A stretch of DNA of 64,000 bases from Rhyacophila brunnea (Eukaryota; Arthropoda; Insecta; Trichoptera; Rhyacophilidae): assembly GCA_022495005.1 (NCBI GenBank), contig JAGYXB010000977.1:124001-188000 (forward strand), written 5' to 3'. Each line of letters begins with the position of its first letter. The first letter of the stretch is position 1. Shown here piece after piece: positions 46,875 to 58,207 of this stretch. The translations under genes and the position numbers were made by a program. The notes beneath the pieces were generated by a model. The model did no database searches and had not been told where the DNA came from. It was given only the letters and a program-made list of their open reading frames with translations.

Positions 46875-47537
46875 GTGGACACCAGTAGCGCACCCAGGGG
46901 GGGGGGCAGGGGGCCTTGGCCCCCCCCCCAAAATATGAAAATAATCAGAATGATTTTACACATGGAAATCGAAAGCCAATAAACTATACCTTGGGCTTAG
47001 ACAAACAACACGGCAAAAAATGATTTGTAATTCTCCAGCACCCTTTTTAGTAAAATTTCTTAGATTTTAATTTCTATCACAAAAATTTCGAAACACTGAT
47101 GTCAGGTTTTTTTAGAAACCCGTTCCCTAATGAAATTCTCGGTGTCCACCCAAATTCTGGAGTGGTATAGGTGATGGCTGGGGAGGGTTGACAGGGCTCT
47201 AGCCTGGGGGCCCGGTCTGTGGGGGGCCGGCGTGTCGGGTTGACCAGATAAGTGAGATAAACACACATCATAAATTATCTTTAATAGTAAAAAAAGTCGC
47301 CTGCGGCGCTATTACACTTCATGACTATGACATTTTAAATTATATAATTGTCCAATATATTTTCAGATTATTATGTGTCGATACTCGACAGCTCCATTAT
47401 TAAAGTAGATGTATTGAAAATCGCCAATAATTCACTGTATAAGTACCCTCAATTTGAACTAAAACACAATTTGAAAAACGTTAATGTAATAACTTTAATC
47501 TAAGCGGTGGATAGGGGGCCCGTCAAATACCCTAGCC

Positions 47538-48319
47538 CAGTGGTCGGCAAACTCATTAGTCAATAGAGCCAAATATCAACAGTACAACGATTGAGATTTC
47601 TTTTGAGAGCCAAATTTCTTAAACTGAAATTATATGCGTAGGTGGTAAGTAGGTACACTGCTAATTTACTTAATAAACTTTAGTTAAAGTTTTAAGTCCT
47701 AATTAAATTATAGGTATGTACACTGAATAAAACTGAATATCATACGTAATAATGATCTTATTTATTAATAAAAATTAAATTGTAAGTCAGGTGTATCCAT
47801 AAAATTGAATCATGACAATGACTGACAAACTCAATGTGAATAATGGCCTTGCATCTCCTTGTAATGTTTGGGTAAGTCAGGTTCGTATGTTGTTGATTTA
47901 ATTTTAAGCACGATTCCAGGTTCTCATCAATAAATCGATTTCTCAATTTGCTCTTGATTTCCTCTCTTGGCAATCTTTTTACTAACCACAAAACTTGCAA
48001 TATTAACATTGTTGAAAGATTTTATTCAGTACCTAATGAAATACAGAACTTTATTTTCTCTTCTCCCCAGCTGCTTTCTTCCTTGCATCATCGACAGAAT
48101 ATTTAGCGCAAAATTACGAGTTTTTAGTTGTAGTAGTCGGTCGGTAAGCCATTTAAGTTTTGAATAAACGCGAAGTCTCAGTCTATTCAACATTACATTT
48201 ACGGTTATCCTCTTCCATTTTCTTTGCTCCTTCTTTGTAGCCATGTCAAATATGGCAGAGAGCATCTGCGGCAGAGCCGCACTCAAGGGGCCAAAGAAGC
48301 CGCAGTTTGCCGACCACTG
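47538..48319. mobile_element. Nested hAT element (CAGTGGTCGGCAAAC ends), 782 bp
   Basis: Starts CAGTGGTCGGCAAACTCATT and ends (reverse reading) CAGTGGTCGGCAAACTGCGG. The perfect 8-bp duplication CCCTAGCC is at 47530-47537 and 48320-48327. The related host copy at 60680 has a single TCCTAGCC joined directly to TGAAGGCC, i.e. the unoccupied site. The ends resemble those of the element at 25582, suggesting the same lineage. The minus strand carries both ends of a transposase gene with the middle missing. Confidence 0.92.
47820..48240 (-). pseudogene. hAT transposase, N- and C-terminal pieces joined by internal deletion
   Basis: Near 48240 the minus strand starts with ATG; EEDNRKCNVE followed by a stop, then AFIQNLNGLPT in the same region (about 48215-48130), matches the N-terminal zone that precedes the BED-like zinc finger in GTF2IRD2/ZBED5-like hAT transposases. 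From about 47965 the frame EIKSKLRNRFIDENLESCLK (then LNQQHTN) is the C-terminal dimerisation end. The DDE catalytic core between them is missing. Several stops and frameshifts are present. The open frames 48026-48469 and 47758-48009 are parts of this. Confidence 0.72.
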
Positions 48320-48624
48320 CCCTAGCCTGAAGGCCCGTTTCAGGATGTGGGGGCCATGGTGTAGGTACACCGAGTGCAATAGACAAAAGACCGATAAACA
48401 AGATATTAGGCTGTATTGTATTGAGTAGGTTGTGTATAATTTAAAAGCAATAATACTTTTTTTGTCCATTTTCTATTAATATGTTGAAACCTCAATATAA
48501 AAAACCCAAAAATCTGCGATAAACATTCGGCGAAAAGAATGACTACACCCACTACGGTGGTGGTGTAAATCAAAAGAACACTTTTTTCGATGGAATTCGG
48601 CATACATATTGTAGCTCTCTTGAC

Positions 48625-49299
48625 CAGTGTTCCCCAAACTTTCGACATCTGTGTACCCCTTCTATAATTTTCGTAACACTGAGTACTCCTCGTCAAAGAA
48701 AAATGCATATAGGTACTTTAATAACAATCAAAATATATTCCTTTTGTAGTACATAAACAAAATAATAATAAACGAAAAATAAAATTCATTCATAATAAAA
48801 TATAAATAAAAGTTATATTATAAAAAATAACATTCATTATAAACCATGAGAAGGATGAAATTATTTATGTTGAAACGACAGATCATCATAATTTGGTTCC
48901 CTGGTTATTAATTTTAATCTGAGATGCTGTTCCACACCCAAAGGTTGTTCCTTTCTTCGACTTAATGTCTACAAATGTTGAAAAATCAACTTCACATAGA
49001 TATTATGAAGTTGATAAAGGCAATGTATTTCAGGAATTTCTCTGTTAAAACTGGATACACATGTTGCATTTACAACCTAAATGATGTTTAAGTACACTCC
49101 TTATATTTATTTTGCAAGAATCCGTCTGAAGCAATAATTCCAACAATTGCTCTTCTTCCGCATGCGATAAACCTTCTAGCATGGATGTTGTATTAATGCT
49201 TGTTGCACCAGGCGTATCCATAACCCGGTGCAGCGCGTACCCCCACCAAACTCTTTCCGTACCCCAGGGGGTATGCGTACCACACTTTGGGAAACACTG
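48625..49299. mobile_element. Nested hAT element (CAGTGTTCCCCAAAC ends), 675 bp
   Basis: Starts CAGTGTTCCCCAAACTTTCG and ends (reverse reading) CAGTGTTTCCCAAAGTGTGG, with GTACCCC and GTACTCC words just inside. The flanks CTCTTGAC (48617-48624) and CTCTAGAC (49300-49307) are an 8-bp duplication with one difference. The minus strand holds a transposase remnant. Confidence 0.87.
48890..49200 (-). pseudogene. hAT transposase C-terminal remnant in nested element
   Basis: The minus strand reads HAEEEQLLELLLQTDSCKI (about 49170-49115) and, further on, YLCEVDFSTFVDIKSKK (49002-48952), then in another frame GVEQHLRLKL. YLCE-FS...IK-K...VE-HLRL is the dimerisation signature of SCAND3/ZBED5-like hAT transposases. 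A one-base frameshift separates the last two blocks and stops interrupt the region, so it is inactive. Confidence 0.68.
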
Positions 49300-49608
49300 C
49301 TCTAGACCAAGCGGGTAGCACAGCCAATATTATTTAAGTAATGTTTAAGCATACTAGGTACACATGTCCAGCATGGTCGTGGTTCACTTCCAATCCGCCA
49401 GTCGCTGATGACACGCTCAACGGTTACCGCCACTATGCCTCAAATTTAATAAAAACTAGGAGAAACTGTACAAATGTATCGCCGTGTATTGTGAAATTAT
49501 GTAAAAATATTTATATGGAGAAGAAAAAGAGCCTATGAGACTAATTTCCATTCTCCTCCTTCGGCCCCCCCCCCAATAATAAATCCTGGGTGCGCCACTG
49601 GTGGACAC

Positions 49609-51555
49609 GTTAACAGAATGGACATGATCGCGGATATGCAATAATCACCATTAGTACTATATACCTACTTAGATAAAATTAATTCACATTTCAACAACGT
49701 TCATCTGTATTAATAATCTGTTTACAAAAGAATGTCATTTGTATCAAGCATCAGGGGTCCTATGTTAGAACTTGCGAGTGCCAGCTGCCCGGTCGACATG
49801 ACGTCATATGACATCGTTATGACGTACTACCGGAGTGATAATAGCACTCGAGAATATAACGCTACTCATACAGCGGCGCTATTCATTGTCACCATACACA
49901 TATAGGTGTTTCATCATGATATTTTCTACGGTGAACACTGTGCGCGGGCGGCATGCCTCGAGCGAGACGTCACAATAACGTCATGTCGTCTGGTGCCACA
50001 CGAGACGATAGTTAGGAAATCGCGGTGCTGCAGACACTTTTTTATTCTGGGACTTGGAAGCCATGGATCGCGCAAGATCCATATTACTTGTTCAATATGC
50101 GTTTGGTCCAGTTACAAAAACTACACATATATCCAGGGTCACGCAAAGGATGCCAGTTGAAAATTGCATCAGGGTGTTTCGCACCCCCGCATATAATATC
50201 TTTATGTTTATTAATGGCCTATGATATTTCGTTATCTATCATATATTTATATTATAAAAAGTACATTCGCACGCTACCCAAATCATTATTATTTACCTGA
50301 GAGCCAGTGAATCGTACCTATGTCTAAAAGGAACACAACGGGAAAACACAATTTTCTGTCGCTTGATATATGCCTATTTATGACTTTCGCATATTATGTT
50401 TTTAGAATTTTCGGTTACTGTTATAAAATAGAATCAAAAGGTGAATTGACAGTGAAAGACATGATACTTTAGGTAGGTACAAAATCTATAATTAACACAT
50501 TATCTATGACACACTGGCTGTGTTAGGTAGAGATATTAATATACTTACTAAATAATATGTATCCTAAATACATATTTACTGTTGCAACAACGTTATCTTT
50601 CCCCTATCAAATATAATATAACATTGTATATATTTAATCAGTATCATATAATATAGTGTTAAGTACATCATTGAGAACGAAATGTTTTCCTTTCATTTCC
50701 GTTCAGAAGTATTCCAGTAACTATTTTAAAATGTTTCTACTGCGCCGCTATTAAACCCGTGTGTTATTCTTATTGTAACTTTTGCGAATTGTTTATATCC
50801 AAATCGGCCTTGAGATTCATCTAATTAAGTGAGATTTGCTCACATAGTGGATATTAAATAATATTATTATGACTTCATGACGCTATGAGAATTTTTAATA
50901 TTTGACGCATGAGACGAGAGCTAAGCGATGTTCGGAAATATCAATATTCAGAGTTATGCCATTGAATAATAAATTTAAGACATTGGTTTTTGAAGGCGTG
51001 CCCGTGTATAAAGGTCGAAAATTAAGAATGTCCGGCAAATTGACAAAGCCTGACATTTTGTAGAAAAGTTATTTGTGTCATTGTGATGCCATATTTTTCT
51101 TCATCATAAGAATAAATAAAATACTACATAATATTATTTTAAAAATCTGTATTCTAAGATTGAGAATAAAGCAAAATTTCCTTTCTGAAGATATCCAAAA
51201 TTATATGATTATTTCAAATTATTTTTCAGTCAAAATGCGCATTACATTATTGTCAATTGAACGTTTGCCGAAATTATCTTGTAAAATATATTCAGAAAAA
51301 TTTTCTATTGGAGTTTTCAATTGACTCGTAGATTGGAGTTTGCAATTAACCGCGAAAACCAAAACGCGATATAGTTTGCCTCGGTCATAAATTCGGTCAT
51401 GACAAAATGCATTAAAATATAAGCGACCACGTCAACAGAAAATGACAAAAATTATTTATAAAAAAAGAACACGGATTTGGAATAATCACCATTACTGAAA
51501 CGTAGATACAGTAATTTATCAACCACATTCACGTCTGTTTACGAAATTAGATAAT
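49609..51555. other. Spacer with a GC-richer, possibly regulatory segment
   Basis: 49750-50060 is clearly less AT-rich than its surroundings (GTGCGCGGGCGGCATGCC, CCAGCTGCCCGGTCGAC) and holds the TGACGT cluster described separately. Frames at 49906-50160 and 50025-50300 have no motif. The remainder is AT-rich. Confidence 0.45.
49799..49985. promoter_or_regulatory. Cluster of CRE-like TGACGT motifs
   Basis: A full palindromic TGACGTCA occurs at 49799-49806, TGACGTAC at 49820-49827, GACGTCAC at 49966-49973 and AACGTCAT at 49977-49984. TGACGTCA is the binding site of CREB/ATF-type bZIP proteins in animals. Four such words within about 190 bp in AT-rich DNA is unusual. No adjacent gene or TATA/initiator pair was identified, and transposon ends in this window (for example at 53015) also contain GACGTC, so a regulatory role is only a suggestion. 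Confidence 0.3.
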
Positions 51556-51620
51556 TTATGTGAGCAGATCCTGGTGTAAATGAGCAGGGTCTTTTATAGC
51601 AGTCGTTTCATTCATCATTA

Positions 51621-51696
51621 GGCGGCCCTCGCTGTGCGATTCGTAAGGCAAAGGTTTCACATTCGGCGTTCCAGTTTCGATTCGCGGTAATGTCAC
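51621..51696 (+). repeat. tRNA-Glu-like SINE, copy B
   Basis: GGCGGCCCTCG, TTCGTAAGGC, GGTTTCACATTCGG and GTTTCGATTCGCGG, ending GTCAC, follow the same order and spacing as copy A (10864-10938). Box B is degenerate and the acceptor stem no longer pairs fully. The 111-codon minus-strand open frame at 51556-51891 runs antisense through it; its first 60 codons lie outside the SINE and look mildly protein-like but have no recognised motif. Confidence 0.6.
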
Positions 51697-51891
51697 AATA
51701 TAATATAGGTACATCTGATTTTCTGACAACCTGGAAGTTTCTGTGATTGTTTCAATGCCACTACTATTTATACTCATGGCCTGTTTGAAGTACGTCAATG
51801 ATTTTATGAGATTTTGGTTAGATGTAAATGTTGCAAAATGCAGAGACCCATTTCCGGCCGTTGCATTAATAAGAATGATGACCGCGCACAT

Positions 51892-52421
51892 AATAATATA
51901 TTAATGGATACGGTGCCAATGACAATAAAATAGTAATAACTTTACTTCTAAACCGAAATATGTTATTTCCCAATCCTTAAAATCGCATAATCCAACAGAA
52001 AAAGCTCATAGTCTGCCTAATCTATGATATTAAACATCAGATAGGTACAGCCACACACGTGCGTACAAATAAATGCATAGATATAGTTACTACTTAAAAA
52101 AAATGATAAGAAATTACTCGCGACATTGACTCGTAAATAAATTGGGCTCACACTTATGCAGTCATATCTATAAATAATTTCAATCCGAAACTAATAATGA
52201 AAAAGGCTACGCGAATAGGAATCGTATTGACTGAACTAGTTCAGAGCACACATATAGGTATTTACTTATATCCATCCGGAAAGTCAAATAGCACTGTATG
52301 CATTTGTGCATGTTTTTGTTCACCAGATGAACGCATCGCATGCGTAGCGTGCGCATTGATTGCCAAATTACAATTTTTCGTTATGAAAGTGTTTTGCGTA
52401 TACTTTAGACTTTTATTTAAA
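51892..52421. other. Non-coding spacer
   Basis: No supported feature. Confidence 0.5.
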
Positions 52422-52620
52422 CAGCTGATCGCTTAATTTTATGTCGTCAGTGAGTTTTTGAACTTTCATTAAATTATTGTCTCGTTGTCATTTGTGTGTA
52501 CCTATTCATTAGTAGTAACATCGTATTATCTTATTATTTCTCGTAAGTATACCTGACAAGTGTGTTTTTTTATCAGATCTCCACAGCCTACCTCTTTCCA
52601 AAAGTCACCCTTTGCCACTG
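52422..52620. mobile_element. Right-end fragment of the CAGTGGCGAAG hAT family
   Basis: Matches 37667-37864 over its whole length (TGATCGCTTAATTTTATGTC, TCGTAAGTATACCTGACAAG, ATCAGATCTCCACAGCC) and ends TTTGCCACTG, the terminal repeat. Its left part is missing, so it is a truncated copy. Confidence 0.8.
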
Positions 52621-53014
52621 CTGCCTACTATGTATATGTATACTATCCATGAACTATGAGTTGAATTCAATTATATTTTTAATTGTGAAAAACATGCCTG
52701 AAGTATGTAGCTTTTCTACATTTTTGATGATAGTCATAGATTATTTTGGCAGAATCGTCGGCTCTTGGAACCATAATCGTATGTACATCGATGCAGCCAG
52801 ATCTCTAACGTTAGTAACTCTAACGCCAAATTAAATAAACATTTTTTTAATTGGTCGTACCCACGGTTGCCGATGTTGTCGATTCATGATTTTATATATA
52901 TTTGTATACTGTGACAAAATTAATCATATTTTGTATGTAAGTACATTACATTTATTTACAATTACAATGATATTATTTATGATTTCTTTGCGCCTTGAAT
53001 TTGACACACATATG

Positions 53015-53294
53015 CAGTGACGTCCCGTGGGGGTAGACAGATTGAGCGTCGCTTGGGGGCGGCAAATTGAGGAGAATCATTTGGTACATAGAGAAATAGC
53101 TACCTTAACTTAGTAATAGGTAACGAAAATATCTTCCCATTAAACAAACAATTCAACCTACTAGTTTAACAAGACTGTATTTTTTGTCGGGTTCCGTCGC
53201 CCTTCGACGTCCATTGTGAACATAAATGATATGGGTGATAAAAAATACTGTAAGTATAAAAAATGGGGTGGCATTTTGTCTAGGGACGTCACTG
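53015..53294. mobile_element. hAT-type MITE (CAGTGACGTCCC ends), 280 bp
   Basis: Left end CAGTGACGTCCCGTGGGG, right end (reverse reading) CAGTGACGTCCCTAGACA. The perfect 8-bp duplication CACATATG is at 53007-53014 and 53295-53302. No coding capacity. Confidence 0.9.
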
Positions 53295-53311
53295 CACATA
53301 TGACTTACCTA

Positions 53312-53406
53312 CGACTACCGATTTTTTTTCGATTCGGTTCCGGTTTTCGTTTAGACAAAAATAACGTTTTTTATCGGTTTTAGGTTCAGTTCCGGTTCGA
53401 AGCCCT
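53312..53406 (-). mobile_element. Possible hAT end fragment (CGGTTCGAAGCCCTG)
   Basis: CGGTTCCGGTTTTCG and CAGTTCCGGTTCGAAGCCCTG on the plus strand read in reverse as CAGGGCTTCGAACCGGAACT, a CAGGG-type terminus followed by repeated CCGG-containing words. A matching opposite end was not found. Confidence 0.4.
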
Positions 53407-54743
53407 GATTGTAATAGTAAACGTTCATGTCATCTTGTCACAAGTAAAAACTCTTTGAACTTAGACCCGAACCACCCAGACATAGAGAATGATTATAGAT
53501 ATAAATTCAGAATATCTTATTAGTTAATATGCTAAGAGACACGGTGCAGATGTGAAGTTTTATTTTTATCACAAAAGTTTGCATTTTACTGAGTAATAAA
53601 AGCAAGATTGAGATCAGGAGAAATGTCGGTTAAATCCCAAAGGACTTGATTAGCTACCGTTCGTGTTCCTGAGATAGCATAATATCGTCGTATGCAGTCT
53701 CATATAGATTATGTCATGCTACGATAATTAAGAGAACTGAACAAATACCTGCCATTTCCTGTTGTTCAATATAAATCATAATTAATAGGTACCAAATAAA
53801 GAATTGAAAACAGATTTGCAAGAAGTATAACCTTGCTATAAAATCGTATAATTAAAAATAACATAAACTAAGCCATGTACATTATTTTAATTTACCCTCA
53901 ACAAAATGAAATCTGTTAAGAGTAGGGGAACCTGTACAAGATGATCCCTTCATGTCCTTTATGACGATGTTTTAAATATATCCTAAGTATGTGGATTGTC
54001 TAGCAGAGTATATTTATAATATTTAACCAGACTTCGTGGAAAACAGTTTTGAAATAACTCCCATCAAATTTATTATATTACAATTATAACATAAGCCCTT
54101 TAATCATTTTGGACACCTGGATCTACGAATTGATCCCGGTGGTGTGGACTTGACGATTACAGGGAATAGTTTTGGTACACTATATTAAGAATAGATTAAA
54201 ATAAGCAAAATTGGTTATCATTTTTGTTAATTTAAAAAATAACATTAAGAACACAAGGTCAATCTTTCTTTGCAATTACGTTTTGGTAAAAAAAATGTCT
54301 TTTCTTATTCTATAGAATGTATAAGTATTGCTACGAAAATCGTACACGGTCATTTATATTATGATCCGTTTATAAAGGTGCCAAATTGAATCAAAGAAAA
54401 GACACCCATAATAATGCTCACTATGTAAACGAAACACGTATATATGCAATATGAATTATTTATGGAGTTATATTGTTTATATCTTAAACGTCGCAACAAT
54501 GTGTCAGCAAGTCATTATGTGATGAGGTTACATGTATTCTATCTAAGGAATAATCTTACAATATAAATGTACATTGCATATACATGGTTAAAATAAAGTC
54601 TGCCTTAATTGTATCGACTATAATATAATTAAATATAATATACTTGATTTATACTATATATATATATACTATACTATAGATATATAATATAGATAATATA
54701 CTATGGTAGAGAGTCCTGGTTATAAAGCAATAAGCAAAAATTA
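53407..54743. other. Non-coding spacer with an AT microsatellite
   Basis: AT-rich; (TA)n-rich sequence at 54651-54705. Nothing else supported. Confidence 0.5.
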
Positions 54744-54952
54744 TGAGTTGTCCATAAAAGACGTCACGCGAATTCCAGTATTTAACCCCCCCCCCCCCCA
54801 ACCATTATAAAATAAATTATCGATTTCAATACTTAAATTTTGTTGGTTTTGCGATGGTACATTTCATAAAATCCCCTATCTGTCACAAATCATCACATTA
54901 CATCAGACCCTCTCCCTCCCCTGGGGGTGTGAAGTCATATATGGACGATCCC
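54744..54952. mobile_element. Short MITE (GTCCAT...ACGTCAC ends) with C14 run
   Basis: The left arm GTTGTCCATAAAAGACGTCAC and the right arm (reverse reading GATCGTCCATATATGACTTC, then AC) are inverted repeats, and TA is present at each edge (54742-54743 and 54953-54954), as for Tc1/mariner-type insertion. A run of 14 C at 54786-54799 and a CT-rich block at 54906-54925 lie inside. This GTCCAT...ACGTCAC arrangement with C-runs recurs in many insect genomes to my knowledge. Confidence 0.6.
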
Positions 54953-55848
54953 TAACCTACATATACATTTCTGAAGTATGTGTACTTAAATAATAATTCA
55001 TTTAAACATTTTAATCTGTACATGAGCTCAAATAGAATTTAAATTATTCTGGTGATATTGTTTATTCCCAAGTCGATATAGGTACCTACGTATTTATGAG
55101 ATGCAAGACTTTAATTATATTTATATATTATACACATTCATATATACATATTCAGTTAATAATATATGTAATTATCAATCAGGTCACGACTATAATAATG
55201 ATTAATTTGATAACGCTAACAATCGCGATGTAATATTTACAAATAGAAAATGCATTCAAATCATAATTGAAGTTCTTTCTAGGTTCAAAACGACATTACA
55301 ATTTCATTGGCTATTGTTCTCCCTTTTGTGACTGCCAATAGCTAATATTAACTAATAAATAATAATAATTAGTAACCTTCGGCCACGATCGTAATTATTC
55401 ATAACATAATATAAACATTCATAATCTTAGAAAATACATATCATCCCAACAAAAATTATGTTAACTCTTATTAAACTTTCACTAAGCAACGTCCCAAAAA
55501 TATTTTCACATTTCGTCATGACATTAATAATATATTTTTATTCACATTCGAATACCAAAGATGTAGAAAAAACCCTTCTTCTGACTGAATATCGTTCCTT
55601 CTGCTATTTCCCATTAAAATCACTGAAGCAAGTTTCCGATTGTCGTAAGAGCCATTTTTGTCTACGCTACAGAATGCGTAAGCTCACCGCTCTGCAGGTT
55701 TATATGAAAATTAGTACATAGTCATTTTATGTTTGGGCTTAATCTCTATAGATGAAGGTTTTTCTCAACATTTTCGAGTAATAAATATTTTTAATTAACA
55801 TAAGACATACTTCTAACAACTTTTTAATGGTATTAATAACATATAGTT
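54953..55848. other. Non-coding spacer
   Basis: An 87-codon plus-strand frame (55458-55721) has no recognised motif. No supported feature. Confidence 0.45.
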
Positions 55849-56277
55849 CAGTGGCGTTTGGGCATAACCTGTTAACTGCAAAATGTTAAATTTACAGGAG
55901 AGCCATTTTAAGCTTTGAATTACCCACATAAATTTCAGTTTATTTGTTTGTTTAAAATTGAAAAAAAACATTTAAAAATAAATAAATGAAGAAGAATATG
56001 ACAATAATTAGATTGTCAATTATTTCACTAATTAGGAAAATAAGGTCACTTATCAGTGATCAAACTATGATAAGGTCATTGGTCATGTTTTGACCAAACT
56101 AACCACTGTATTTGTTCACATATCATCATATTATTACAATAGCGTTTTGAGCATTTTAAGTGAAATATAGATATCGGGTTATTACCAAATGGAAGATAAT
56201 ACTATAGTGACCCAATTTTTACTCTTAACATAAAATGACCAAGAAAGCAGTTATCAGGTTATGCCCAAACTCCATTG
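55849..56277. mobile_element. Inverted-repeat element (TTTGGGCATAACCTG ends), 429 bp
   Basis: Left end CAGTGGCGTTTGGGCATAAC then CTGTTAACTGC; right end (reverse reading) CAATGGAGTTTGGGCATAAC then CTGATAACTGC. The arms are about 32 bp with few differences. Only AGTT is duplicated at the edges (55845-55848 and 56278-56281), so either the target duplication is 4 bp or an 8-bp one has decayed. No coding capacity. Confidence 0.78.
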
Positions 56278-57193
56278 AGTTACTATTACAAAGGCTTTCT
56301 TTCATAGAGTAGATATTCAACCTTAACTATTTTGTGAAAACTTGTTTGTTCGCGATTTCGGATGTTAATATTAGTTTATTAATGTTTTACTATTTGATCT
56401 TTAAATCTGTTTATTTAAATAGTTTTTGGCAATGTCCTTCTAAGCAGAACAGTTGTGATCAATGTTATAGCATGGGTAATTAAATACTTTATTTTTTAAA
56501 AGCTTTATTTTAATTAGTTAAATTTTAACTTAAATACTTTATTCGTTAATTTACTACTTAACACGTGGGATGTTATGTTCGCAGAAAATGCCAGAAAATG
56601 CCAGAAAATGATTTTACATTTTCGCAAAGCTAAAAGGTTGGGAATTACTTCTATTGACACTTCACTCTATATGGAGTTTGTTTTTCGTTTGGTCTATAAA
56701 TTTTCATTATATGGTGCCATTTGACCGGATGTGAAAATTGGTAAACGTCAAAATGCTCCGCGCAGTGTAGTTTGTATTTTTCCGGCAGGTTCGCCACTAC
56801 CGTTCTACTGTGCATGCGCATACATCATGCAGTTCCAACCATTGCATGAAAATTCAGAAGCCGTTAAACTTTTGTGATCCATGCATGCAGTCGTGTTACA
56901 TTTTTGCATTGTATCATTATGGTCGAGACAATACGTACTGCCGCCAATAAATACATGCATGTGTAAACGGGTTATTAGGCATAAAAATCCATAGACTAAT
57001 ACTAACTCATTTTTTGATTATATTACACCACTTGTATTGCAATTACAACCATATGAACACCGTCAAGTAATTATTGTAATGAACAATTTGTTAAAATGAC
57101 GTTCTTATAATAATATATAAATATATTATATTGTTAATATTATGGATATTCACATTTTATCATGGAAACCTATATAATCTTAAAAGTTTTATG
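56278..57193. other. Non-coding spacer with short tandem repeat and CpG patch
   Basis: 56582-56611 holds three units of a 10-bp repeat (GCCAGAAAAT). 56750-56850 contains GCTCCGCGCAGTG and TGTGCATGCGCATAC, the latter close to an NRF1-type palindrome, but no gene was linked to it. Confidence 0.45.
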
Positions 57194-57201
57194 CTCGAAA
57201 T

Positions 57202-57862
57202 TAGGGATTGCAATACCGGTATTTCAAAACCGGTATTCCAGTATTTATCAATACCGAAATACCGGTTTTAAAAATCCAAAATACCGGAATTTTCGGTATT
57301 AAGAAAGTACACTCGTTTACGTTTTTGAAAATGAATTATAAGTTATGTGCTACTAAAATGCAAATATATTGAGTGAATCCAGCAGAGGTGAAAAAATAAT
57401 AAAACAAATTTCATCAAATATATTTATATACATAATTGTCGCGATGAATTATCATAATATTATTTCGAAATAGAAAACATCCGTGACAAAAATGTTCAAT
57501 TATTCTATAATTATTGATGACTGTACAAGCGTTGAATTTAAGAAGCTTTTCCTGCAACCGGGACTTATTTGCAATTGATGAACTTTTGAGGGGTTTAGTT
57601 AAAATTATCAATATACTTATTCAAATTATTTGTAAAAAATCACGTTCTACTATTATGTTCAATACATATTTTAAATGTCAACATAATAAATGTAGGTATG
57701 TAGATTTTTTCTATAAAATAATATTTAAAAAGATTTTAATAGCTATATTTATTGATAAGCACCGACCTACTTCTGTTTTTTTAATGTTTAAGAAATACCG
57801 GTATTCAATAAGAAATACCGAAAAACCGGTATTGACATTTTCATTCGGTATTGCAATCCCTA
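57202..57862. mobile_element. hAT-type element with TAGGGATTGCAATACCGG ends, 661 bp
   Basis: Left end TAGGGATTGCAATACCGGTA, right end (reverse reading) TAGGGATTGCAATACCGAAT. Repeated ATACCGGTATT words fill both subterminal regions. The perfect 8-bp duplication CTCGAAAT lies at 57194-57201 and 57863-57870. The overlapping frames 57514-57891 (plus) and 57711-58040 (minus) extend through its right end into flanking DNA and have no transposase motif. Confidence 0.92.
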
Positions 57863-58207
57863 CTCGAAATAGAGGAATGGATTCCGAGTAGAGAATATAA
57901 ATGATTTGTATATCTATTCTTGTAAGTGAAGCCCACAAATAGAGACGACTTCTAGAGATGGTGCAATCTGCGGTAATCGATAAAAATATACTTACTCCTT
58001 TAATAATACTCGGCATTGTTGGTATAAACTTTCCCGCCAAACGTCAATCCTCGACATAAGTATGAGTAGCTAAATGAATAAATAATTTTATTCGTAGTTT
58101 TTCAAGTTCGGTGCTGTATGGAAACGGGCCGATGCAACATTATTTATTTTAATAGACCATTCCAATCATTACGCGACATTAGAATGTATTTTGTCATTAA
58201 ATTAATA

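Larger units (their letters stand above)
46883..49600. mobile_element. Composite hAT element (GGCGCACCCAGG ends) with two nested elements
   Basis: Left end CAGTAGCGCACCCAGGGG, right end (reverse reading) CAGTGGCGCACCCAGGATTT, both adjoining G/C homopolymer runs. The perfect 8-bp duplication GTGGACAC flanks it (46875-46882 and 49601-49608). The copy at 59880-60851 shares its body (CTGGGGAGGG, GGGGGCCCGG, GGTTGACCAGATAAGTGAGA). Two younger elements sit inside at 47538-48319 and 48625-49299. Segments 48412-48624 and 49308-49515 are absent from the 59880 copy, so that copy is a deletion derivative or this one carries further insertions. No transposase of its own is readable. Confidence 0.9.

Noticed and set aside
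51556..51891. 111-codon minus-strand frame
   Set aside because: Its C-terminal part is antisense to the SINE at 51621-51696; the first 60 codons look mildly protein-like but show no motif, signal or splice context that I trust.
56815..56835. NRF1-like palindrome TGTGCATGCGCATA as a promoter
   Set aside because: A single site with no linked transcript or gene.
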